Part shown: piece after piece, positions 23,521 to 34,089 of the stretch
Position numbering within the stretch: the stretch's first letter is position 1
Layout: every line of letters starts with the position of its first letter
Assembly (NCBI RefSeq): GCF_921293095.1
Contig: NC_060252.1
Location: 3,782,001 to 3,846,000, forward strand
DNA length: 64,000 nucleotides
DNA from: Ischnura elegans
Lineage: Eukaryota > Arthropoda > Insecta > Odonata > Coenagrionidae
Direction: 5' to 3'
Notes under the pieces: generated by a model
Databases searched by the model: none
What the model saw: only the letters and a program-made list of their open reading frames with translations
Told to the model about the DNA's origin: nothing
Made by a program: the position numbers and the translations under genes

Positions 23521-24052
23521 ACTGGAAATTACATGCTAACCGTATGAATCGACTAAATATACCTGATCTTAAAAATACAGAACTAGAAAGTAAATAAATG
23601 AAAGATAAGGAAATTTAAAAAGTACTTAGTTAAGATAACTATTGAGCTGCTATAAACTACAGAAAAGGAATACACGCTTAACTTTTGAAACAAACTGAGC
23701 TACTACCTACTTAAGATACAATTCCCAGACGGCACAGAACCCTCCGTATCTAATTCGTATGTACATAGTACCCATTGACTACGGGGATACTGTGCCGCTC
23801 CGTCGCTTTTCGTCAATGGATAATTTCCATTCGCGGCCTGTCGACGAAGCGCGTACGCAGCATGTGAATGTCCGCTACGAAGCACGTACGATTGGATACG
23901 AAGCGCGCAGGAACACGGCACTCAGGCTAATCTCAATCGATTAGGTGGAAAATTAGATATATCGTAACTCGCACGATCGAAAAATGTATCGAACGCAACA
24001 CAATCGATAGCTACCGACCGTAGCGAGAACCTTAATACGAATCATTATGAAT
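23521..24052. other. Non-coding, unassigned
   Basis: GC-richer around 23740-23920, with the related segments TACGAAGCACGTACG and TACGAAGCGCGCAGG. No gene recognised. Confidence 0.35.
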
Positions 24053-24137
24053 TGTAAGTTCTCAACAGGTAAATAATACTATATCATGGTATTTAGAATT
24101 CATGATACAGTATTATTTACCTATTGAGAACTTACAA
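24053..24137. repeat. Fold-back (inverted repeat), 85 bp
   Basis: The left arm TTGTAAGTTCTCAACAGG... is complementary to the right arm ending ...TTGAGAACTTACAA across about 37 bp, with two or three mismatches around a short TTTAGAATT loop region. It would form a strong hairpin in either DNA or RNA. Confidence 0.8.
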
Positions 24138-26044
24138 AACTTATTCGGCCACTTAAATAACTGCGAAAAATGAGATTCTCAAGGCTAATTCACGCATCCC
24201 CAGCATCCAGCATGCTTAAATGGCTCGTACTTACTTGGAAACCTTGAGATGTTAATAAGAGTAAATTCTTATTAATTTTGACACTAAATAAGACATCACA
24301 TAGCCCACGAGCATTAAAAAGCTAACCCTAAAGCCTGACGAAATAAAATTTTTAAATAAAAATTGCCGATGAAACAGGATTGCTGACACATCTGCTATTA
24401 GTATGATCGAATTCATCAAAATGCAAGCACAAATTAACGTATAGTTCAGTCTCAGCTACTAAAACTTACCCATATCAGGCGCTAAAGTATTTGAAAAATT
24501 ATTTGGGATGAGTAAAAGTCCCTAGGTCACTGCAGTAAATGTATCAACCTATTAAAAATATGCAAGTCCTGCCAAATCACCAGCATAAACACTTGTAAAA
24601 TAAAACATGTTATCTCTTAGATCACACCTCCGATTTTATACTTACTTTGCATGAAGTCACCACCACTAGAAATTTTAAAGAGGCAGGAAAGAAAAAACCC
24701 ACAGAAATACAATACATATATGATGTATTTTCTATTTTCAACCACAATAATATTTCCAATTTTCTCTTCTATCCCACATCTAATTTAGTGAAACAATTAC
24801 TCTTATTCTCTTTCGAATAAAAAATTATTTAAAAGAGGACTGGTCGATACATAAAAACTATCTTCAATATACTTTCTCCGATGAACGTCCACTATCACAG
24901 CATCAACTTGCACAAATCAAATCCACATCCACAAATATGTCACTTCTGCCACAATGTCTGTCTTCTTGGCGACAGGTAACAGTGAAGCAATGGTACCTTC
25001 CTCCAATCTGGGCACCTTCAATTCAGCAAGAATTTTCTCCTCGTCTTCTCGTCCAAGGCCACAGATTATTTTCTGATATCACAAGGTGCGATGTGAAGCT
25101 CACACCCCTAAAATTAATAAATAATAAAATACCATGTAACTTATTAGGTCAAATCATTTCCAATTTTTGGTATTTCTGCATGAGAAATCAAATTACTAGG
25201 CTCGTAAATATAGTAAATATTTGTATGCCTGATATTTTTATTGTTTTAAACTATAGCATAAGATAATTTGAAATGATGAAAGCCGACGTGTAATACACCA
25301 TAGGGCAAGCTAAGAAGCAATATTCGATCCTATAAACTTGGCAGCTTATTCCTAGTTTCTCCTTTAACCACACGTTTACCGAATGAATTAATACAAAAAA
25401 GACAACTAAAATGCAAGAATTTTCAAAAGAATTGCTGCTACAATATTTTGAATCACCATTTTTAGTACTGAATAGTACTATAGTACTTCAGTACTGAATA
25501 GTTCGGGACGTTGATGCATCAACATCCCGAAGCCACTTCTAACTTAAAATTACATCCAAATAATTACAGCGAGAAAGAGTACATACCTCACAGTTTTTCG
25601 TAGGGGTGAAATGTTTTCTTCTTATCGCCCAAATGCACTTCTTCTTCAACTCAGGATCTTTTGGAAAGCTAAAAACTTGAACCATGTCCCGGAGTTTCCA
25701 TTACATCCCGACAATACACACACGAAAGGCATTTTTAACAAAAATATCTCACAAACACGTTTCTGAAGCCCAGTGAATGAAATTAAAGAATAAGGGAAAC
25801 TTCACCATTACCAGACACTCTATTTTTCACAAACTTAACCACAAAAATCCCTGAAATGTGGTGAGACGTGACGTAAACGATGCGATCTCCAACGGCTTGT
25901 GCCAGCTTGTGAAGGCATGTCGCACGCACGCAACGTATTTCTCTTACTTAATGGTCTCAGTAGTTCCCAGCCAAGGGCTGTCTACTACTCGTTTCTTCGT
26001 GTTTTTGTTTCTGCTTATTTATGAGTCATGGCAATTCAGTTAGT
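24138..26044. other. Non-coding, unassigned, with one possible exon
   Basis: Mostly AT-rich. On the minus strand around 24930-25070 a frame reads CGLGREDEEKILAELKVP and continues about 30 residues to a stop. It could be a host exon after an AG at about 25075, but I do not recognise the protein. Confidence 0.3.
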
Positions 26045-26048
26045 TTGA

Positions 26049-28752
26049 TTAGGGGGAAGGGATATGGGATGGAAGGATGGCGGTTTTGGGGAGTTTGTGC
26101 TTTGCTTTTACCGGTAGGTTATAGTCCCAGAGATGAGCGATTAATTCGTTATTTGTTAAAGGCAGAGATTTAGCAAATTTGTGAAGGGAGCTCTTCAGAC
26201 AGTTCAGCAGTGGATTGATCTTCAGGTCTTTGCGCAGATATCGGTTGCTGATGAACCATGGGGCGCCAACAATTTTTCTAATGATGACATTTTCGGCAGT
26301 TTGCAGGCGTTTGAGGTGGGATGCAGCAACGTGGAGCCAGACGGGGGATGCGTAGGAAAGTAGTGGCTTGATGGTGCTGGAGTACAATAATAATTTGGTC
26401 TTGAGTGAGAGCGGTGAAGATGGTTTGATTAGTGGGAGTAAACTGATGCGGACACCTCTTGCTTTGTTGATCTGAGTTCGAATATGGTGTGCCCAGGTTA
26501 GCTTCTTGTCCATGTGGACTCCTAGGTATTTTACAATCTGTTGTTTGGGTATTTTTGTTCTGCCATAGAAGAGTGAAGGGCCTTCACCGGCTTTGGGGCG
26601 TCTGGAAAATACAACATGGGTGCATTTCGATGCGTTAACTGACAGCTTCCACAGCTTCGCCCAATCCTCGTAGTCGTCTAAGTGGTCTTGTAGTTTGTCG
26701 GCCGCATGTTCCGGGTTTGAACTCTGAGAGAGGATGGTGGTATCGTCGGCATAGAGGTATAATTGGGTGGAAGGGGATGTTGGAGTATCATTTACAAACA
26801 AGTTGAACAGGGTTGGTGAAAGAATGGCACCTTGTGGCACGCCGGAAAGGATTGGTCGGTAGAAGGATGAGGATGAGTTTACTTGGACGTAGAAGGTTCT
26901 TTCAGTGACGAAGGATTGAAGGATTTTGACAAGGTAGATTGGGATTTCAAGAGAGAGGAGTTTGTGAATGAGCCCCAGAGTCCAAACCCGGTCGAATACG
27001 GCCTCCAAGTCGAGGAAGACTGCATGCGAGATGAAGGAGTTGTTGAAACCAGTTGTTATTGCTTCTGTTAGGCGTAGAATCTGGTGGGTTGTTGCTGTCT
27101 TGTGTTGGAAGCCAGTTTGTTCTGGGCAGACGGTTTTATTTTCGTAGAGGATCTTCTTCAGTCTGATGTGGATTATTGTCTCAAACAGCTTGCTCATGGT
27201 ATTGAGGAGACTGATGGGTCTATAGGAAGAAGGTTTGGTGGGGGGTTTGAGAGGTTTCGGGATCATTATGATTTTTGCCAGCTTCCAGGGAGTAGGGAAG
27301 TAGGAGATCGTGAGCAGGAAATTAAAGAGGAGGGATAGGAGATGTACAGTCGGCCGCGGGAGATTTCTCAGCAGGCGGTTTGGAATGGAATCAGGGCCAG
27401 GAGCGGATTTTAATTTGGGGGTGTTAAGAATTGTTTGGATTTCGGAAGGGGAGGTGAATATAGGTTCTGAATTGGGTGTGTTTAGGAGACTCATCCAGGT
27501 TTCGGTGCAGTCTTCCTCTAATTCCGATGGCAAGCTGTTTGTAAAGCGGTGTTCTAGCATGGCGGCAAAGTGGTCGGCTTTTTCTTGGTCTGTAGTGGCA
27601 GGTTTGTCTTCAGTGACAAGGGAAGGGATGTCACGTCGCGGCTTCCTCAGGGCTTTTGAGATCGGCCAGATGGTTCCGTCTGGTCCTTGGAGATCTTTAA
27701 TATTTTTATCCCAGGAACGGCTTCTGTGTTCTTTAAGAAGCCGCTGTACGCGATTTCGAAGGTGGTTGTAGTGGGCACGGTCTATTGGTTGTCGGGAGTG
27801 CTGCCATAGTTTCCGAACCGCGTTTCTTTGATTAATTATGGAGAGGATTTCAGCTGGGATGGCGTCTGGAAGATCTTTTTGGGGAGCCTGGTATGAAGCT
27901 TCGGATGCGGCATTGGTGATAGTTGTAGTTAAGTGGTGGATAAGATCGTCGGCGTCGCTTCGGGGATTTAGTGGAAGATCGGCGAGTTTGTAGGTGTTGT
28001 CACCGACTATTGTTGAAAATTTTTTGTAATTTATCTTCTTCTTTGGTGTAGGATTGCGGTATTCAGGCAGGCATTGAGCTACGTAGACCAAGGGGAGGTG
28101 GTCGGAAGAGCCATGGTCCAGTGTTTTTGGTTCGCTGGAGAATTTTATGTTTCTTGCCAGCACAATGTCAAGTATGTCAGCAGTGCCATTCGAGGCAAAG
28201 TGCGTTGGTGACGTTGGGGCTAAGATGTCGAAGGACTCGTCTGGTTGTCTTCGTGCCAGTAGGGAGCCTGCCTGGTTGTTGGAGTTGCAGCCCCAGCTTA
28301 TGTGTTTGGCGTTAAGATCTCCGCCGATTAGTGAGAGGCCGCTGAGCAGTGAAGTTATTTGCCGGATGTCTTCTTTCTTTCCACGTTTAGGTCGTCGGTA
28401 GACGGACCAAAGTTTGAGGTTCCCCAGTCTGGTGCGCACTGAGACGCCGACCGCTTCAATTTCATGTTGGGCAATCTGTTGCGTAGGGCAATCTGTTAAC
28501 TGATAGAGAGTTCTTGGCCAATAGGAGAACTCCACCGCCGACTTTATTGTTGGGGTTGAATTCCCTGTCTTGACGGAATTTTTGGTAACCAGGAATATAG
28601 ATATTGTCAGAAGGTTTAAGCATTGTTTCCTGAATAAGGGCAATGTCGATGCTATTGTGATGGAGAATGTGGCGTAGTTCTTCCTGTTTATTTTTCAATG
28701 CGCAGATATTCCACTGCAGGATCCGGAGTTGACTTGCTGGAGGATTAGCCAT
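26049..28752 (-). pseudogene. Jockey-like ORF2: endonuclease and reverse transcriptase, frameshifted
   Basis: The start at 28752 (MANPPASQLRILQWNICALK) opens the apurinic-like endonuclease domain, with LIQETML following. A one-base frame change within 28480-28530 shifts to the downstream frame. There the endonuclease continues with SLIGGDLNAKHISWG, DIVLARN and SSDHLPLVYV. RT follows: SSYRPISLLNTMSKLFE, FLDLEAVFDRVW, SGVPQGAILSPTLFN and the active site LYADDTTILSQ. The thumb has KQQIVKYLGVHMDKKLTWAH. The usual DLEKAFDRVW motif reads DLEAVFDRVW here. ORF2 begins 8 nt inside the end of ORF1 (ATGGCTAA), which suggests coupled translation in the active ancestor. The element would nick target DNA and reverse-transcribe its own RNA in the nucleus; this copy cannot make a full ORF2 protein. 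Confidence 0.9.
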
Positions 28753-29165
28753 CGCTGAGTAGCGACATTGCTCCTTGGATTACAGCGTTTATTAAGATTT
28801 CTGATTTGGGGGTAGAGGAGGGGGTGAGGAGTTGCTTGATGAGGGAAGATAGCCAGGAGGTGAGTTTTTGTTTCAGAGCAGGGGTGAGGAAGGAGAGTAT
28901 GGATTGGATGCTGAATTCTGGGGTAGGATTTGATGGTTGTTGTGCAGTTGCTTGAGTTGGGTTGGGACGGGTGGTTTGGTGAGGTGCGAGTTCGGGGAAT
29001 TCATCAGGATTAAGAGCAGGGGCAGGTGGAGCAGCTGGGCGTCTGGCGCGGAGTTTCTCGGCAAACGTTTTGTATGCCGGGCATCCTTTGAAGTTAGCAG
29101 GGTGTTCTCCTTAACAATTGGCACACTTGGCTGGGTATGGGCGGTATCTTTCACATTGTTGATGG
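28745..29165 (-). pseudogene. Jockey-like ORF1, 3' portion
   Basis: Begins at the Copia-2 target site and completes the zinc-knuckle array: QQCERYRPYPAKCANC, then an in-frame TAA (29113-29111), then GEHPANFKGCPAYKTFAEKL. It continues through a proline- and glutamine-rich stretch to AMSLLSDG and the TAA at 28747-28745, which overlaps the ORF2 start. The premature stop lies inside a CCHC motif. Confidence 0.85.
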
Positions 29166-29308
29166 TGTTATTTGTAATCTGATAATTGAAATATCTTCCT
29201 TTTTCGTATGTCTTTTGTTCTTACTTGTACTTCCGGTTTTTTCCAATGAAGATCTCACACCTATACAGCCATGTGTTAATTAATTTATTATCCTACCCAA
29301 TCCTAACA
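29166..29308 (+). repeat. Copia-2 5' LTR
   Basis: 143 bp with TG...CA ends. It differs from the 3' LTR at five positions. Confidence 0.93.
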
Positions 29309-29322
29309 GGTTATGGGCCCAG
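29309..29322 (+). promoter_or_regulatory. Copia-2 primer-binding site
   Basis: GGTTATGGGCCCAG immediately follows the 5' LTR. It is an exact complement of the anticodon stem-loop of initiator tRNA-Met, the copia-type internal (half-tRNA) primer. Confidence 0.85.
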
Positions 29323-29414
29323 AACGATTAATTCCGAAAATAACGGCTTAAGTATTTGTAGCACGGTATAGCTCGGTTGTGTGTTTATCATTCTTTTTAC
29401 GTGAAAAGTACGCG

Positions 29415-30167
29415 ATGGCCGAGTCACATGGCGCGAGCGGTGGCTTGCCGGCTATTGGAAAGCTTGAAGGTCGTGAGAATTTTTGTGATTGGAAATTCGC
29501 GATGAAAATGTATCTTATACATGAGGACCTTTGGTCTTGTATTGAGGGATACGATGCGGAAGACAAAACCAGCCCACAAATGAGAGCACGGCGAGATCAG
29601 AAGGCCCACGCTAAAATTTGCTTAATGGTCAAGCCGTGGGCCTTCTCTCATGTAAGGTCAACGAAAACAGCCTTAGAAGCTTGGCAGAGCTTGTCGGCAG
29701 CCTTTGAAGACAAGGGCCATAATCGACGCTTGCGATTATTGCGGTCCTTGTGCTCGGTGAAGTTGACGAACTTCTCCTCCATGGAGGACTACGTGAACGA
29801 GGTGATGTCCCTATCCCAGAAGCTTGCAGCGGTGGACAAGGCTGTGGACGACGAGTTCCTTGGTGCAATTATGTTGCAGGGGCTCCCGGAAGAGTATGAG
29901 CCGATGGTGATGGCTCTGGAAAGCTCTGGGGCCGAAATATCGAGTGACTTCGTGAAGTCGAAGCTGCTACAAGACGACAAGTGGGGCAGTGAAAAGCTAA
30001 GTGGTCAATCTGCTCTAGTTTCCAGGGCTGGCAAAAAATCGAAGCCCAAAATAGTGAAGTGCTGGGGCTGTGGTGAAGTTGGGCATGTCAAGCCGGCGTG
30101 TCCAAAGAGGGTTAACGCCAGTGAAAAATCAACGCCCGGGTCATCGAAATTTGGCTGGAAAAACTAA
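29415..30167 (+). CDS. Copia-2 gag
   Basis: The frame is open from 29379; I chose the ATG at 29415 (MAESHGASGGLPAIGKLEG) because it matches the Copia-1 gag start context. It contains the conserved FCDWKFAMKMYL segment, LSLTQKL-like (here MSLSQKLAAVD), LEALESSG-like MALESSGAEISSDFV, and a CCHC zinc knuckle CWGCGEVGHVKPAC about 25 codons before the stop. The protein would form the virus-like particle shell. It ends in TAA while the pol frame overlaps at +1, unlike Copia-1 where gag and pol are fused. This may be a mutation or a programmed shift; given the other lesions, mutation is more likely. Confidence 0.85.
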   Translation: MAESHGASGGLPAIGKLEGRENFCDWKFAMKMYLIHEDLWSCIEGYDAEDKTSPQMRARRDQKAHAKICLMVKPWAFSHVRSTKTALEAWQSLSAAFEDKGHNRRLRLLRSLCSVKLTNFSSMEDYVNEVMSLSQKLAAVDKAVDDEFLGAIMLQGLPEEYEPMVMALESSGAEISSDFVKSKLLQDDKWGSEKLSGQSALVSRAGKKSKPKIVKCWGCGEVGHVKPACPKRVNASEKSTPGSSKFGWKN

Positions 30168-33100
30168 GGACAAAGCACTGTTCTTTGCTCTTGGGGTCAG
30201 TACAAAGTCGGATGAATGGTATGTTGATTCTGGTGCCACCGCGCACATGACTGCACGAAAAGATTGGCTGTGTAATTTTAAAGGGGATGTTAATGCGCAA
30301 GTGACTGTAGCTAATGACGATAAAGTATCTGCCAATGGTATTGGTGATGTGGAAGTGAAACTACATGGTAATGATCATTTTACAACAATTACCGATGTTA
30401 TGTATGTCCCTGATTTGAGTATTAATTTGTTGTCTGTAAGCAAATTAGTTTCTAAAGGGTACATTGTGATTTTTGATCGTGAAGGTTGCAAAATATTAGA
30501 TGATGATTGTAAAATTGATGGTAATGTTGTTGTAACGGCATCACAATTTGGTGGGATATATCGCCTCAATGTAGTAGAGGAAAGGGCTAATGTCACTGTT
30601 AAAAGTGAATCTCAATCCTTGTGGCATAAAAGACTGGGTCACTTAAATAGGATTAGTATGGATTTGTTGCAAAATGGAATGGCTACTGGTATCTCCTTTG
30701 TTGACGATGTAAAAGCTCAATGTATTCCATGTGTTCAAGGTAAAATGTGCAAAAAGCCCTTCAGGCCATCAAAGCATAAGAGGGCCAGGGAAAAACTGGA
30801 ATTGTTGCACTCAGATCTATGTGGGCCAATGGATGTACCATCATGGAATGGAGCAAAATACATGCTCACATTTGTAGATGATTACACCCGAAAAATTTTT
30901 GTTTTTTTCTTGCATTCTAAAGGTTTGGTCAGAAAAACCTTTTAGGAGTTCAAATTGCAAGTGGAGAATGAGACTGGCCTGAGAATTAAGTGTGTCCGTT
31001 CTGACAATGGGGGGGAGTATGTAAATGGTGATTTTCAAAACTTCCTTCGAATGAGCGGTATCAAGCATCAGCTGACTATTCCCTACAATCCGCAACAAAA
31101 TGGGTTGGCTGAAAGGGTCAATAGGACAGTGATGGAAAAGGTGAGGTGCATGTTTTTTGAGTCGAAGTGTGACAAGAGAATGTGGGCAGAAGCTGCTAAC
31201 ACGGCTGTTTATTTAAAGAACAGATCCCCCCACAAGGTTATCACTGATATGACACCGGAAGAGAAGTGGAGTGGGGTAAAAGTTGACTTGTCTCACTTGA
31301 GAGTATTTGGGTGTATTGCGTTTGCGCATGTACCACGTGAAAAGCGTCAAAAACTTGATCCAAAGGCAAAAAGGTATATTTTTGTGGGATATTGTGATGA
31401 GAGCAAGGGTTATAGATTATTTGACACTGAAAATCCTGGAAAAATATGTAGAGCCAGAGATGTGGTATTTATTGAGGACTCGTATCATGATACTGATTTT
31501 TGTAATGACCCTGGCAGCTCATTCAACAAGAGATGCAAAGTTGAATTGGGGGGTGGAAATGATTGTGTTCTTTTGGAAGAAATGTTTTCACCCAGTACAG
31601 GAGAGTTGGTTCCGGAAGATGTGAATGGACTCCATGAGGAGACCCAGCCATCAGATGTTGCCATCCCAGAGGTCCAGTTTCAGGCAAACCCAGAGGTCCA
31701 GGAAATGGGTGAGGGTGAATCCAGGTATCCACAGAGGGAGCGGCAGAGGAAAGACTTCCCAGATTATGTCCTGTACTACACCTCTGAGGAATCACATGAG
31801 CCTGTAACTGTGAGTCAAGCTCTGTCAGGTAAGGACAGTGCCAAGTGGAAATGTGCAATGGAGGAAGAAATAAAATCATTTCTTGAAAATAATGCTTGGA
31901 CCCTAGTGGACAAGCCTCTAGACAAAAATATTGTGAAATCCGGATGGGTTTTTAAGGTAAAAAGAGACTCTGATGGCAATGTCTCGAGGTGGAAGGCCAG
32001 GTTGGTTGCAAAAGGTTACTCGCAAAGGCAAGGGGTTGACTTCACGGAAACCTTCTCGCCAGTGGTCAGGCATGCCAACATCAGACTGCTGTTTGCCATG
32101 GCAGCTGAGTTGAAACTTGAAGTGCATCACTTAGATGTAGTAACTGCATTTCTGAATGGGGACCTTAAGGAAGAAGTATACATGCACCAACCAGAGGGTT
32201 TTGTTGCTAGAGGTAATGAGAACAAAGTTTGCCTTCTGAAAAGGGCAGTGTACGGGCTGAAACAATCCTCAAGGAACTGGAACGATAAAGTTCACGTTTC
32301 ACTAATTGAAATGGGATACAGTAAATCTGGTTACGAGTCTTGCATGTATTTCAAAATTACTGGTGAAAAAATTGTCATTATTGCGGTGTATGTTGATGAT
32401 TTTTTTGTATTTTTCAACGACTCGACTGAGGTAACACACCTTAAAGAGAAGTTGATGATGAAATTTAAAATGAAGGACTTGGGGGAAGTAAGTCATTTCC
32501 TAGGCACGAGGGTTACCAGGGATAGATGCAAAAACACCATAAAAATTGACCAGAGGCATTGTAGAGTTACTGAAAAGGTTTGGTATGGAAGATGCAAAGG
32601 CTGCTTCGACCCCTATTGAACCCAATTTGAAATTAGAGGCTTCCTCAAATGACATGACTAATTTCCCTTATCAGAACCTCATTGGTTCACTCTTGTATAT
32701 ATCTGTGTGCTCAAGGCCCGACATAATGCTTGCTGTGAATTACTTGAGCAGATTCAATGTTTTGCATGGTAAAGAACACTGGGAGTACGCCAAGAGAGTA
32801 TTGCGCTACTTAAAAGGGACTATTGATTTTGGACTTGTGTACAGACAAAACAGAAGTGACATAAGTGGGTATGTTGATGCAGACTGGGCAGGTGATGTGA
32901 GTGACAGAAAATCTTATACCGGGTATGTGTTTATGTATGCTGGTGCTGCTGTGTCGTGGGAGTGTAGGAAGCAGCGGACTGTTGCTCTCTCGAGCACTGA
33001 GGCTGAGTATATGGCCATATCAGATGCTGCGAAAGAAGCAGTGTACTTAAAGGGATTGGTTGGAGAACTGCTAGGGAACTGTGGGGCCATAAATGTATAT

Positions 33101-33319
33101 AATGACAACCAAAGTGCCCAAAAGATTGCCTCAAATCCTGTGTTCCACAATAGAACAAATCATATAGATGTGAGGCATCATTTTGTGAGGGAGGTGGTAT
33201 CAAGTGAAGTGATAAATTAACTGTATCTTCCCACGAATGTGATGATAGCTGATGTTATGACAAAGGGACTTCACAGTCCAAAACACATTTTTTGTGTTGA
33301 AGGTCTTGGTTTGAATTAA
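30070..33319 (+). pseudogene. Copia-2 pol (protease-integrase-RT-RNase H), disrupted
   Basis: Protease WYVDSGATAHMTARKDW keeps the D-S-G triad. The integrase zinc site is LWHKRLGHLNR with CIPCVQGK, and the core has LLHSDLCGPM, RSDNGGEYV and NPQQNGLAERVNRTV. RT has RLVAKGYSQRQG, HHLDVVTAFLNGDL and the active site VYVDDFFVFF. RNase H has DADWAGD, LSSTEAEYM and NDNQSA. Lesions: the frame differs from gag by one base, TAG at 30943-30945 interrupts integrase (TF*EFK), a frameshift lies near 32555 after IKIDQRH, and TAA at 33218-33220 falls before LPTNVMIADVMTKGL. The final stop is at 33317-33319. The element is inactive. Confidence 0.9.
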
Positions 33320-33403
33320 TCAATATTGTTGTGCTTGGACAAATTGAACATACTCTTGGTTGTAGTACAATTAAGCTGGTACAATTATTAGATTATAGGG
33401 GTG

Positions 33404-33546
33404 TGTTATTTGTAATCTGATAATTGAAATATCTTCCTTTTTCGTATGTCTTTTGTTCTTACTTGTACTTCCGGTTTCTTCCAATGAAAATCTCACACCT
33501 ATACAGCCGTGTGTTAATTGATTGATTATCCTACCCAATCCTAACA
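33404..33546 (+). repeat. Copia-2 3' LTR
   Basis: 143 bp; ends CCTAACA and is followed by the GATGG duplication. Confidence 0.93.
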
Positions 33547-34089
33547 GATGGGAGTGGTTTTCGCCACACCGCACGCATCGGACATTTAGCCCACAAGTTT
33601 TATAAGTGTGGCCGAATCGTTGGCACCGCTGGCATTGAGGTGGTCCTGGGGATGGTTTATAAGGCTCTATTGTAACTTTCAAGCCGCAAAGGTATTGGAT
33701 TGCCATAAGTTTCGATTTTTCATCGGCTGAGGGAACTTTTACTTGGAAAAGGGGCAGCAGTCGTATTGGTAGTGGTGGTAGAACGGTGTCAGGATTGGCA
33801 GACATCATCCTTTCGCGACGTTCTCTTTCCTTTTTAAGCGGGCGAGTGGTTCTCATTTGTATGACGTCTTCGACTGCTATTTCTTTCTCAAGTAGTTGTT
33901 GTTTGATGTCGTCAATTTGGGAGTCTGCAAAGAGCCCACGGATGCTTAGGAAAAATTTCTTGTCTTCCTGTAATTGGTAAGTATAATACTCCCATTTCCT
34001 CTCATTAAAAAGGCGTACCAGGGATCGAAAGTCGTCGATCGATTGTGCCTGTATCCTTACTTGGGAGCCGGTGGAGTTACTCACAGGCG
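33547..34089 (-). pseudogene. Jockey-like ORF1, middle portion
   Basis: Reads from the Transib-2 insertion point (VSNSTGSQVRIQAQSIDDFR) through an RRM-like retroelement gag region: DFRSLVRLFNERKWEYYTYQ, FFLSIRGLFADSQIDDIKQQ and VEDVIQMRTTRPLKKERE. It then enters the zinc knuckles CQRCQRFGHTYKTC and CVRCGENHSH at the Copia-2 target. The protein would bind element RNA. There is no internal stop in this part. Confidence 0.87.

Larger units (their letters stand above)
29166..33546 (+). mobile_element. Copia LTR retrotransposon, degenerate (Copia-2)
   Basis: The 4381-bp element has 143-bp LTRs (29166-29308 and 33404-33546), TGTTATTTG...CCTAACA, flanked by perfect GATGG duplications (29161-29165 and 33547-33551). 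I count five substitutions between LTRs (about 3.5%). The primer site and PPT (AGGGGTG before the 3' LTR) are present. The coding region has frame changes and stops. It inserted into Jockey ORF1. Confidence 0.95.

Noticed and set aside
24930..25080. Host exon on the minus strand (GREDEEKILAELKVP)
   Set aside because: No recognised family, weak splice signals and a nearby stop; kept only as a note in the unassigned region.
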